Source: Acidimicrobiia bacterium (GTDB lineage Bacteria > Actinomycetota > Acidimicrobiia > IMCC26256 > PALSA-555). From it: 10,925 bases of DNA. A program made the position numbers and the translations under genes. This document shows, piece after piece, positions 1-7,192 of this stretch (within the stretch, counting starts at the first letter, position 1; the number at the start of each line of letters is the position of its first letter). The stretch spans positions 1 to 10,925 of the forward strand of contig JALHSW010000322.1 in NCBI GenBank assembly GCA_022865365.1, read 5' to 3'. The notes below the pieces were generated by a model. That model did not search any database. It had not been told where the DNA came from and was given only the letters and a program-made list of their open reading frames with translations.

Positions 1-254
1 AGGTCCTTGGCCAGCTCGTAGAGGTTCTTCCCGGCGCGCACCGAGATCATGCCCTCGAGCACCTTCGCCTGGCAGTGGTCACAGCTGAGCGCACAGGCAG
101 ACCCGGTGACCGAGACCGGCAGGAAGCGGCGCGGGTTCGTCGGCTTCCACTCGCTCGTCTCCCACCGCTTGAGCCCGGGAGCGTAGAACTCCATCACGTC
201 GGGGAACTGCTGCTGACGGAGCGCGAAGCCCGGAGTGGTCGTCGCCGCGGTCAT
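1..254 (-). CDS. Radical SAM lipoyl synthase component, LipS1/LipS2-type (N-terminal part)
   Basis: Only the first 84 codons are present; the gene continues past the left edge. The start ATG (254-252) overlaps the lbpA stop as ATGA, so the two are translationally coupled. The visible protein has a CX3CX2C radical SAM motif at Cys54, Cys58 and Cys61 (context ACALSCDHCQAKVLEGM), which would hold the [4Fe-4S] cluster that cleaves S-adenosylmethionine. Before it lies an FYAPGLKRW-like stretch of the kind I associate with the LipS family. In sHdr clusters, two radical SAM proteins, LipS1 and LipS2, insert sulfur at C6 and C8 of octanoyl groups on the lipoate-binding protein. The position right after ligase and lbpA fits that job. 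I cannot say whether this is LipS1 or LipS2, because the C-terminal auxiliary-cluster region is missing. Radical SAM is certain; the lipoyl role rests on context and motif flavour. Confidence 0.8.
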   Translation of the reverse strand, partial: MTAATTTPGFALRQQQFPDVMEFYAPGLKRWETSEWKPTNPRRFLPVSVTGSACALSCDHCQAKVLEGMISVRAGKNLYELAKD

Positions 255-721
255 TCGGCCAGCACCCCTTTGAGTCGGTACTCGGCGATCTTGTGCTCGA
301 ACCACGGCACCACCTGCTCGGCGCCTTCGATGAGGAGTGCCCGCTCGGCGTCGAGGTCGGAGGGTGCCAGGTCGACGAGCCATCCGGCGCCGAGCGGATC
401 GCGGTGGACGAGCCCGGGGTCTGCGACCGCAGCCGAGTTCTGGGCGACGACCGTGCCCGAGATCGGCGCCCTCAGCGGGCCAACGAACTTCTCGGCTTCG
501 ACGCTGCCGAGCGGCTCGCCCCGGCGTACGTCGGTGCCGACCGGCACCAGCGCGAGCTGGGCCAGCGCCCCGCCGGTCTCGACGCCGAGTGGGTCCATGC
601 CCAGGCGCACCCGGTCGGGAGAGACGACGAGCGCCCAGATGTGCGTCGCAGGCTCATACCCGCGATCGAGCGCGAGCTCGTAGCCCTGGACTTCGACGGT
701 CGGTGTGGTCTCCGAGCTCAC
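251..721 (-). CDS. lbpA: Lipoate-binding protein LbpA (GcvH-like)
   Basis: This 156-residue protein resembles glycine cleavage H protein but lies in a sulfur-oxidation operon. The lipoyl-domain hairpin is clear: GSVEAEKFVGPLRAPISGTV, with Lys78 as the expected lipoylation site, followed by the usual PxSGxV turn. The N-terminus carries the GcvH-type HIWALV strand, and a C-terminal helix runs to residue 156. The GTG start (721-719) overlaps the ligase TGA as GTGA, which sets the start and implies coupling. In the sHdr pathway the lipoyl arm of LbpA is thought to carry sulfur intermediates to and from the sHdr complex in the cytoplasm, instead of serving glycine cleavage. No gcvT or gcvP genes are nearby, which supports LbpA over a housekeeping GcvH. 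The ligase and LipS-type genes on either side would attach and complete its cofactor. Confidence 0.85.
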   Translation of the reverse strand: MSSETTPTVEVQGYELALDRGYEPATHIWALVVSPDRVRLGMDPLGVETGGALAQLALVPVGTDVRRGEPLGSVEAEKFVGPLRAPISGTVVAQNSAAVADPGLVHRDPLGAGWLVDLAPSDLDAERALLIEGAEQVVPWFEHKIAEYRLKGVLAE

Positions 722-1734
722 AGTCGGCTCCCGTCCGCTCGGGCCAGCGCGGCCGCGATCCGTTCGCCCGGCGCCCCGAAGTCGCCGAGCACCGCGGCGA
801 CATCGTCCAGACTCCGGCCGACGAGCGCCTGCTCGACGCCCGGGGTGGCGCCGTTGAGATCGGCATCGGTCACCACGGCGTGCTCGATCCGTCCCCTCGC
901 AACGCCTGCGACCACCGCCGTCCCTGCGTGTTCGGCTGCCAGCACCCACACGCCGGCGCGGACCTTCGCCTGCCAGACATCGGGCGCGGGGCGTTCGGGG
1001 CCTCGGACCCATTCGGGGTCCCCGAACTGCCGATCGAGCTCGGAGAGGCGCTCGCGCTCGAAAGCGCTGAGCGAACCACGGGCCGGACGGAGCCCCAACC
1101 CGGTCGCGTACGCGCGGGTGGCTGCATCACGGAACGCGTCGGCGTCGCCCGGGGTAGCCACCACGTAGCGACGCATCAGGCGTTCCAACTCGACGCGTGC
1201 CTCGGGGCGCGGGACAGCCAGCACGGCTGCCGCGGTGTCGTGGTCGAAGGTCTCGATGAGGTTCCCCACGACCACGACCGCGTCCTCGATCTGACCGGCT
1301 CCGTGTCCGCACACCTTCTGGTCCCCGACGACCAGCTCGAGATCGGTATCGAGCTGGGCCGGGATCCCGACCGAGCGGAACGCCTAGACCGCCGGCGCGA
1401 GCAGCTCGCGAAGCGCTCGGGCCCGGTTCGGCGACACCGCCGCGACCGGGAGCGCGATCTGGAAGAACAGCTGGCCGTCGTCGAGGTACACCGGTCCCCC
1501 GCCGACCATCCGCCGCAAGACCGGGAGCCCGCGTGCACGACACACGTCGAGGTCGACTTCCTCGAGACGCCGGTGGTACCCGATGCACACGTACGGTTCG
1601 GCCGGCCGCACGAACGAGAGCGTGGGCGGCTCGCCCGCCGAGACCCCGTGGGCGACCGCGTGCCAGAGCGTCTGGGACCGCAGCGCATCGGCCCGCCCGA
1701 AGTCGATGACCCGAAGGGTGTCAGGCACCGGCAC
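718..1734 (-). pseudogene. slpl(AB): Lipoate-protein ligase, sLpl(AB)-type, interrupted by an in-frame TAG
   Basis: Read through, the frame gives about 338 codons, the size of a fused catalytic plus accessory-domain ligase. Before the stop are the ligase signature RRMVGGGPVYLDDG (residues 74-87) and the preceding substrate-pocket strands. After it are AFRSVGIPAQLDTDLELVVG and then QKVCGHGAGQ, whose Lys matches the catalytic lysine of the family's KxSG motif, followed by the helical C-terminal accessory domain. Codon 117 (1386-1384) is TAG, exactly in frame between these halves, where GAG or CAG would fit. Everything downstream stays open to the TGA at 718. The next plausible restart, GTG at 1314, would begin just after the catalytic lysine, so a two-piece enzyme from re-initiation looks unlikely. 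The start is uncertain: GTG at 1734 or 1728, both overlapping the end of the C2-B2 gene. Its role would be to attach lipoate or octanoate to LbpA. The stop may be a real nonsense mutation, recoding or a sequence error. Confidence 0.8.
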
Positions 1735-3025
1735 CGTTGCCCATCGCTTCGTCCATGAGCTCGACGATGTCGAGAACCTTGAGCTGGTCGTTCCCGGTCG
1801 ACTTCGCCGCGTCCTCGAACCGAGAGACCTCATAGGGACAGCACACCGCGAGGACGTCGGCGCCGTACTCGACCGCCTCGCGAACCCTGCGCTCCGAGAG
1901 CCGCTCGGTCGTGTGGTCGGCGGTCAGGCCATTGAGCCACATCCCGCCGCCGCCGCCGCCGCAGCAGTAGCCGTTCTCGCGACAGCGGCCCATCTCGACC
2001 AGGCGCACCCCGGGGATCGCTTCGAGCAACCTGCGGGGCGCGTCGTACTCACCGTTGTGGCGTCCCAGGTAGCACGGGTCGTGGAAGGTGACCTGGTAGT
2101 CGAGCTCGGTCTTCCACTCGATCTGGTCGACGAGTGGCGCCAGCAATTGCGTGTAGTGCAGCGCCTCGAACTGATGACCGTGCTTCGGGTACTCCTTGAC
2201 GAGCGCGTTGTACCCGTGCGGGTCGGGCGTCACGATGCGGACGAACTCGTACTTCTCGAGCGTCGCGACCGCGTCCTCCATCAGCGACTCGAACAGGCCC
2301 TTCTCCCCGGCGAGGCGCTGGGAGTCTCCGAGGGTCTTCTCCTCGGCCCCCAGGATCCCGTAGTCGACGCCGAGCGCGTGCAGGATCCGTGCGAAGGCCT
2401 GGGCGGCCTCTTGGCCACGGGCGTGGTAGCTCCAGTAGTCCTCCACATAGAAGAGGACGTCCACCGGACCCGGCTCGCTCGACAGGACCCGCACGGGCAC
2501 ACCTGCGCCCTTGGTCCACGCATGGCGCTTGCGGGGGTTCTCGCCCTGGCAGTTCCCGTACCGGAAGGTCTTCTCGAAGACGTCCTGGAGCTCCGCCGGG
2601 ACATTGCCGTTGGTCACCGCTACCTCGCGCGCCGCCGGCATGATCTGGATCATGTCGACTTCCTTGGGACACACGCGAAGGCAGTTCATGCACGTGGTGC
2701 ACAGCCAGAGGTCGGGATCCTCGAAGAGATCGACGCCGAGCTGGACCTTACGGTGGATCTTGCGGGGCCCGTACTCACCGACGAGGTCGACGGGACACAC
2801 CGGCACGCACTTGCCGCACCCGTAGCACCACTCGAGGGACTCGCCGCCGGGGAGAGCGGCAAGCTTCTCAAAGCCCGCCGTGTCGTAGTCGAAGATGACG
2901 CGCTGTTCGAACATGCGGTTCCACATGCCCGGCAATTCCCACTCGCGCCCAGAGATGGGGGATGTCACGACGGCCATCTCGTGCTCCATGGCCGCCGGGC
3001 GTTGCTTCTTCCCTCCGACGGGCAT
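1721..3025 (-). CDS. shdrC2B2: Fused sHdrC2-sHdrB2 iron-sulfur subunit
   Basis: This 434-residue protein joins an HdrC-like ferredoxin module to an HdrB-like CCG module, as in HdrD. The N-terminal half has two [4Fe-4S] motifs, CX2CX2CX3CP at residues 67-77 and CX2CX2CX3CP at 109-119. The C-terminal half has two CCG-type repeats. The second (residues about 311-400) keeps HDPCYLGRHN (Cys318), Cys348, Cys354-Cys355 before a run of six glycines, and Cys395-Cys396-Pro. The first (about 189-292) keeps the fold signature but has lost its cysteines: VED where GC is usual, TLG for CCG, DPHG for CPHC. The ATG at 3025 has GGAGG seven bases upstream and follows the previous stop by one base. It would pass electrons or handle substrate within the cytoplasmic sHdr complex. 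The fusion of C2 with B2 is seen directly; the order after shdrH matches type I sHdr operons. Confidence 0.88.
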   Translation of the reverse strand: MPVGGKKQRPAAMEHEMAVVTSPISGREWELPGMWNRMFEQRVIFDYDTAGFEKLAALPGGESLEWCYGCGKCVPVCPVDLVGEYGPRKIHRKVQLGVDLFEDPDLWLCTTCMNCLRVCPKEVDMIQIMPAAREVAVTNGNVPAELQDVFEKTFRYGNCQGENPRKRHAWTKGAGVPVRVLSSEPGPVDVLFYVEDYWSYHARGQEAAQAFARILHALGVDYGILGAEEKTLGDSQRLAGEKGLFESLMEDAVATLEKYEFVRIVTPDPHGYNALVKEYPKHGHQFEALHYTQLLAPLVDQIEWKTELDYQVTFHDPCYLGRHNGEYDAPRRLLEAIPGVRLVEMGRCRENGYCCGGGGGGMWLNGLTADHTTERLSERRVREAVEYGADVLAVCCPYEVSRFEDAAKSTGNDQLKVLDIVELMDEAMGNGAGA

Positions 3026-3026
3026 C

Positions 3027-3758
3027 TCAGACCTCCGGGCGCTTGACGCCGAGCAGACGACGAACGAGATCAGGGAGCTCGGGAACGATCTTGTTGAACT
3101 CCTGGGTCATGCGCATCCGCAGGACCGTGTACATGTAGACGCCGTAGACACAGGCGAGGAAGACGTCGATCCCGAACGGTCCCGGCCCGTAGCTGGTGAA
3201 ACCGGCGGCCCGTCCGGTTTCCTGCACGAACGCGACAGCCTGGCCCACTCGGAGATAGGTCTCACCTCGCGAATCGCCGGTCAGGTCGAACTCCTCCATC
3301 GTCACGAGCCGCAACGACCCTGTCTCGAGGTTCGGGTCCCACATCCAGCGGGTCCACGACCAGTAGCGGTCGGGATACGTGAAGTGGAGGATCTCGGCGG
3401 GAAGGTCGAACGCAGCCCCCGGGAAGTCCTGCAACACCAGGTCCATGCGGTCGATCCGTGCCGGTAGCGGATCGTCGCCGTGGAGCATCCGGTCCACCTC
3501 GAGCGCGAGGACCTCGGGACCGAGTGCGTCGAGGATGGCATCGGCCTTGCGGCGGACGGCGAACACGCTCCGCAGGACTCGACCCAGGTCGTCGCGACCC
3601 AGCGCGGCGGCGCGTCCGTCGGCCATCAACGCAGCGAAACCTTCGGCCTTGCGTTCGCACGCGCTCGCGATGCCGACGAGGTCGTGCTCGGAGACGCGGC
3701 CGAGGGCCTCACGCATGAACTCCTCGGCGGTGACGGTGTCGACGACCGGTCCCGACAT
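3027..3758 (-). CDS. shdrH: sHdrH-like conserved protein of the sHdr cluster
   Basis: This 243-residue protein lies between shdrA and the C2-B2 fusion, exactly where sHdr operons carry a conserved gene of unknown function. I assign it mainly by position and length. It has no cofactor motif: only two cysteines (34 and 203) and no signal peptide. The N-terminal half is helical and rich in Ala, Arg and Asp. An aromatic-rich block around residues 126-141 (FTYPDRYWSWTRWMWDP) and a mildly hydrophobic stretch at about 196-213 could be contact surfaces or a helix against a partner. It starts at ATG 3758, 19 bases after the shdrA stop, with only a weak G-rich site upstream. It ends one base before the next start, so it is co-translated with C2-B2. 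Its biochemical function is unknown; a structural or assembly role in the sHdr complex is inference. Confidence 0.7.
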   Translation of the reverse strand: MSGPVVDTVTAEEFMREALGRVSEHDLVGIASACERKAEGFAALMADGRAAALGRDDLGRVLRSVFAVRRKADAILDALGPEVLALEVDRMLHGDDPLPARIDRMDLVLQDFPGAAFDLPAEILHFTYPDRYWSWTRWMWDPNLETGSLRLVTMEEFDLTGDSRGETYLRVGQAVAFVQETGRAAGFTSYGPGPFGIDVFLACVYGVYMYTVLRMRMTQEFNKIVPELPDLVRRLLGVKRPEV

Positions 3759-3777
3759 GACGATCAGGCCCCCGTGG

Positions 3778-4842
3778 CTACTTGGCGGCGGCGCCGGCGC
3801 CGGCCCGAACCGTCACCACCGCTCGCATCGCCGCCGCACCTGCGGTTGACACCGTGTCCTCGAGGTCGGCAGGTGCGAGCGCGGCGCCGCAGGCGAAGAT
3901 GCCCTCCCGACTGGTCGAGACGGTGTCGAGCGGCGGGTTCGCCGCGTCGATGAACCCGTACTTGTTCTGGGCGATGCCGAGCACCTTCGCCATCTCTCGC
4001 GTGCCGAGCGACGGCTCCATGCCGACCGACAGCACGACGATGTCCATCGGGACCTCCATGGGCCGCCCCATGGTGGTGTCCTCGCCGCGCACGAGTAGCT
4101 TGTCGCCCTTCGGGAGGACCTCGGTGATGATCCCCTTCACGTACTGGACGTGGTGCTCCTCCTGTGCCGGCCAGTAGATCTGGTTCTCCCAGTAGCCGTA
4201 CATCCGCATGTCGATGTAGAAGATGAACACCTTGCAGTCAGGGAGCTGCTGGCGGACTTCGATCGCCTCCTTGGACGCGACGCCGCAGCAGACCTTCGAG
4301 CAGTACTCGTTGCCGATGTGCCGATCGCGACTCCCGACGCACTGCACGAAGCAGATCCGTTCGGGAGGCTTCCCGTTCGACGGGCGGACGACGTTGTGGT
4401 CCTTGAGCATCGCTTCGAGGTCTTGCAGCGCAATCACGTCCGGGTACTCGTAGTACCCGTACATCTGGGTCTCGCGGCCGGGATCGAAGTGCTGGAAACC
4501 CGTCGCCACGACGATGGAACCGCACTCGAGCGTCGATTCGCCGTCGGGGCCGGTCACGGTCAGGCGGAAGTCCCCCACCTCACCCTCGCACGCCGTCACC
4601 TGACTCTCGAGCCGAACCTCGGCGAGCGGGTTGGCGGCGACCCGGTCGATCATGCGCCCCATCGCGACCTCGGCGCTCTCGAAGTTCGGAGTCAGCGCCG
4701 CGTAGTTCTCGGCGATCGGCGTCCCGCCGAGGAACGCGGCCTTCTCGACGATGACCGCTCGGGTGCCGAGCTCTGCGACCCCGCGCGCGACCTCGAGGCC
4801 GCCCGGGCCACCTCCGATGATGACGACGGTGTCGCTCGGCAT
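3778..4842 (-). CDS. shdrA: sHdrA, FAD- and [4Fe-4S]-binding subunit
   Basis: This 354-residue protein is the flavin subunit of the sHdr complex and has the short length typical of sHdrA, without the extra ferredoxin domains of methanogen HdrA. A Rossmann dinucleotide motif, VVIIGGGPGGLEVA, lies at residues 6-18. The HdrA cluster signature follows at residues 164-186 (CFVQCVGSRD, then YCSKVCCG), with Cys164, 168, 181, 185 and 186. The second FAD-contact region, GIFACGAALAPADLEDTV, is at 314-331. The chosen ATG at 4842 has AGAGGGGGGAAG immediately upstream; an ATG at 4866 is possible but lacks a site. The gene is separated from shdrB1 by 63 bases, the largest gap in the operon, in which I see no clear promoter. 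In the family this subunit takes electrons from sulfur oxidation onto FAD and passes them to an acceptor not encoded here. Confidence 0.92.
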   Translation of the reverse strand: MPSDTVVIIGGGPGGLEVARGVAELGTRAVIVEKAAFLGGTPIAENYAALTPNFESAEVAMGRMIDRVAANPLAEVRLESQVTACEGEVGDFRLTVTGPDGESTLECGSIVVATGFQHFDPGRETQMYGYYEYPDVIALQDLEAMLKDHNVVRPSNGKPPERICFVQCVGSRDRHIGNEYCSKVCCGVASKEAIEVRQQLPDCKVFIFYIDMRMYGYWENQIYWPAQEEHHVQYVKGIITEVLPKGDKLLVRGEDTTMGRPMEVPMDIVVLSVGMEPSLGTREMAKVLGIAQNKYGFIDAANPPLDTVSTSREGIFACGAALAPADLEDTVSTAGAAAMRAVVTVRAGAGAAAK

Positions 4843-4905
4843 CTTCCCCCCTCTGCCGGCCCCCATCCGTTGGCCAGTCGATCGATTGTTGAGCGCGGCG
4901 CCGAC

Positions 4906-6093
4906 TCAGGCGTCGACGTCCTCCCAGGTCAGGAACTCGATCTCACCGCGCTCGAGACGCTTGAGATCCACCTGGAACTCGGCCCATGCCGCCTCCCAGT
5001 CGATGCCCATCTTCTCGAGCAGCGGCCGGTAGTCGGCCGAGTGCCAGTGCAACTGGCACACCTTGTACGGGTGGGCCCCCATGGCGAGTGCGGCGAACTG
5101 CGCCTCCGACATCACCGGTACGCCGACGTTTCGCCCGTGCGCCTGGGCCGCGAACTGGCTCTTGTCGAGGGTGGTGACGCACCCCGTGTCGTGGGTGAGG
5201 ACGACGTCGGGGTTGGCCTCCTCCTTCATCACCTCGATCTTGCGCATCGTGGCAAACGACCGGGTGAAGTCCCGCTGGACAAGGATGTGGCGGAACCCGA
5301 AGCCGCAGCAATCGAACCACGTCGAGTACGACCGCACCTCGGCCCCCAACGCCTCGGCCAGGCCGGTGACGATCGCGGTCCGCTGTCCGCCGTACACGTC
5401 GGGGTCGTAGATCGCGTCACCCTCGACGAGCTTGTAGTAGTGGCACGCCGGATGGACGGTGGCGACGATGTTGTCGACGTTGATCACCTGCTTGGCCGCG
5501 ATTTCGTGGCGCATCGCCCAGAACCACTCCGAGTAGTGCACGATCTCCTCGGGCATCACCATGGCCTTCCCGAGCTTGGCGAGGACCTCACGGACCTCAG
5601 CCCGAAGCTGGGGGTGCAACAGCAACTCCTCGCGCACCTCCTTGTAGTGCCCGTAGGACGTGCCACAGTGGATCAGCGGGAAATACCCCGTCTCCTTCGC
5701 GGCCGCGAAGTTACGCATCGCGACCGCAGCCTGCGCAGCCGCGTTCGACGTGGCACTCGCGTAGTAGTTCCACGCAGTGCACGACGTCTGGTCGCGCGGG
5801 TCGTTGTAGTCCTGCTGCAACTTGCGCATCACCCAGAAGATCGAGGTGGAGTAGCCGGGGATGTGGCCGCACTGGCCGCACGACTTGTGGTGCCACAAGC
5901 CACCCATCGGCACCTTCTTCGTGCGCCCGTACTTCGTCGGCGCCTCGACGAACGGCTCCGGGACGCGGTCGACGATCCACTCGCCTTCCTCTTCGAGACG
6001 AAAGACCTCCTCGCGGAAGTCCTCCGGGAGACGCTCGGGATCGCGCTCGAACTTCTCCTTCTTCTTCAACAGGGCTGCTACCGGGATGCTCAT
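4906..6093 (-). CDS. shdrB1: sHdrB1, CCG-domain catalytic subunit
   Basis: This 395-residue protein is the HdrB-like subunit where substrate disulfide or persulfide chemistry is expected at non-cubane iron-sulfur clusters. It has about 70 residues before the first cysteine motif, longer than methanogen HdrB. The second CCG region is near canonical: Cys217 in HPACHYYK, Cys262-Cys263 in FDCCGFGF, and Cys305 in HDTGCVTTL. The first region is altered: Cys72 and Cys75 in SCGQCGHIPGY, a single Cys105 in TSCTAWNYY where a CC pair is usual, and a single Cys143 in IHCGTSYGHY where CxxC is usual. The start ATG (6093) overlaps the shdrC1 stop as ATGA. It probably pairs with sHdrC1, encoded directly upstream, as HdrB does with HdrC. 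Family assignment is firm; the exact cluster load is inference. Confidence 0.9.
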   Translation of the reverse strand: MSIPVAALLKKKEKFERDPERLPEDFREEVFRLEEEGEWIVDRVPEPFVEAPTKYGRTKKVPMGGLWHHKSCGQCGHIPGYSTSIFWVMRKLQQDYNDPRDQTSCTAWNYYASATSNAAAQAAVAMRNFAAAKETGYFPLIHCGTSYGHYKEVREELLLHPQLRAEVREVLAKLGKAMVMPEEIVHYSEWFWAMRHEIAAKQVINVDNIVATVHPACHYYKLVEGDAIYDPDVYGGQRTAIVTGLAEALGAEVRSYSTWFDCCGFGFRHILVQRDFTRSFATMRKIEVMKEEANPDVVLTHDTGCVTTLDKSQFAAQAHGRNVGVPVMSEAQFAALAMGAHPYKVCQLHWHSADYRPLLEKMGIDWEAAWAEFQVDLKRLERGEIEFLTWEDVDA

Positions 6094-6806
6094 CGCTCGA
6101 TCCCCATCTCTTCGAGGCGTTCCTCCATGAGCTCTTCGAGAATCATGTGGAGGCCTTCGTCGACCTGCTTGATCATGTCGAGCGCGCCGGTCTCGAACCA
6201 GATGAGGTACAGCTCGACGAGCGTCTTGTCGGCGACCTCCCAGCTCATCGACGTGGTGTGCATCGTCTCGGGAGGGAGCATGCGCCTCCAGAGGTCGAGG
6301 TTGTCGGAGACGTCCTTGACCTCGGGGCCCCAGTCGGGGAACGCGTCGGGCTGGAGCATGTCGGGCGACACCTGGGTGCCGGTCGACATGATCTTGTAGA
6401 TGATGCGCGAATAGCCCTCGAGGGCCTGCTTGGCCGACGCCATCCCGTTGTTGATCGCGACCTCGCGCATGATGAGAATGATCCCGCCAGGGTTGTTCGC
6501 CCGGGGGCAGCGGACGCAGGAGAAGCACTGGGAGCACTCCCAGATGTCCTCCTCCATCTGCTGGTACACGAGCTCGACATCCTCGCGGGCGACGGCCTGC
6601 GCGATACGCCGAGGACTGAAGTCATAGAAGCGCGCCGACGGACACACCGCGACGCAGATCCCGCACTCGTAGCAGCCGTAGAGGTAGTCCTCGAAGCGCA
6701 TGTCGGTATTGACCTGCTCGAAGAGCCGTTCCTTGTCGTCGTAGGAGACCTCGTCGAATCCGGCGACGCCGGGCGCCTTCAGGAGCGCGCTGAGGGTCTC
6801 GGCCAT
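6090..6806 (-). CDS. shdrC1: sHdrC1, two-cluster ferredoxin-like electron-transfer subunit
   Basis: This 238-residue HdrC-like protein has a first [4Fe-4S] motif, CYECGICVAVCP, at Cys45, 48, 51 and 55. The second is CSQCFSCVRCPR at Cys91, 94, 97 and 100. The second is one residue shorter than the usual HdrC pattern (CX2CX2CX2CP instead of CX2CX2CX3CP), which could change cluster geometry or potential unless it is normal for sHdrC1. A helical C-terminal region of about 135 residues follows, with no membrane segment, fitting a soluble cytoplasmic subunit. The ATG at 6806 overlaps the TGA of the DsrE-like gene by one base, and its own stop overlaps the shdrB1 start, so all three are coupled. Its role is wiring between the sHdrB1 active site and the FAD of sHdrA. 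Confidence 0.9.
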   Translation of the reverse strand: MAETLSALLKAPGVAGFDEVSYDDKERLFEQVNTDMRFEDYLYGCYECGICVAVCPSARFYDFSPRRIAQAVAREDVELVYQQMEEDIWECSQCFSCVRCPRANNPGGIILIMREVAINNGMASAKQALEGYSRIIYKIMSTGTQVSPDMLQPDAFPDWGPEVKDVSDNLDLWRRMLPPETMHTTSMSWEVADKTLVELYLIWFETGALDMIKQVDEGLHMILEELMEERLEEMGIER

Positions 6807-7189
6807 CAGAACGACACCACCGCGTCGGCGTCGATCGCGAGGTCGTTGAACGCGGCCCCGCCGATCATCTCGACATCGTCGATCAGGTCCTCGAGCGCGA
6901 GGTCGTTGAGCTCCAACGACGGCTGGCACACGAGGAACCGCACCCCGACGCCTCGGGCCTGGTCGATGAAGTAGCGGAGCGGCTGACCGCGATCACCCTT
7001 GGGCCCGATCTTGTCGACGACGTCGTTCTGGAGCAGTGTCGGCCCGTACATCGTGAAGTAGATCGCGACCTCGCAGTCGCTCGCCGCCGCGGCAGCGGCC
7101 AGGAAGAAGGGGGTCGCGCACCGGCCCGGGTCTTCCACTCCGTGCGTGTGGACGTAGAGAACCTTCGCCTCGCCCTCCCCCGTCCACAT
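6806..7189 (-). CDS. dsrE3: DsrE3-type sulfurtransferase
   Basis: This 127-residue protein belongs to the DsrE/DsrF-like superfamily. An N-terminal strand, KVLYVHTHGVED, leads into an alanine-rich helix, and a central FLVCQPSLELNDL segment carries Cys88 at the place of the persulfide-bearing cysteine in DsrE3 proteins (the CQxSxxL pattern). It is followed by IGGAAFNDLA, the usual closing strand and helix. Two other cysteines (24 and 39) are less characteristic. Known DsrE3 proteins linked to sHdr operons relay sulfane sulfur with TusA in the cytoplasm, usually as oligomers. It lies three bases downstream of tusA, and its stop overlaps the shdrC1 start. Family is clear; the A, B or C subtype cannot be fixed by eye. 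Confidence 0.85.
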   Translation of the reverse strand: MWTGEGEAKVLYVHTHGVEDPGRCATPFFLAAAAAASDCEVAIYFTMYGPTLLQNDVVDKIGPKGDRGQPLRYFIDQARGVGVRFLVCQPSLELNDLALEDLIDDVEMIGGAAFNDLAIDADAVVSF

Positions 7190-7192
7190 GAC

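Noticed and set aside
718..1314. A separate ligase accessory protein starting at GTG 1314
   Set aside because: It would begin inside the catalytic domain, just after the catalytic lysine, and the preceding 69 bases back to the TAG encode conserved ligase sequence. An interrupted single gene fits better.
1583..3046. A 487-codon open frame on the plus strand opposite the C2-B2 gene
   Set aside because: The minus strand carries the well-supported iron-sulfur protein; the plus-strand product is low-complexity and motif-free.
4843..4905. Possible internal promoter in the 63-base gap before shdrA
   Set aside because: I see a good ribosome site and a short TCGATCGA palindrome but no convincing -35/-10 pair.
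4150..6399. A 749-codon open frame on the plus strand opposite shdrA, shdrB1 and shdrC1
   Set aside because: It is antisense to three genes with clear cofactor motifs and overlapping starts. Its product is rich in Arg, Val, Leu and Asp without any domain, as expected for a high-GC shadow frame.
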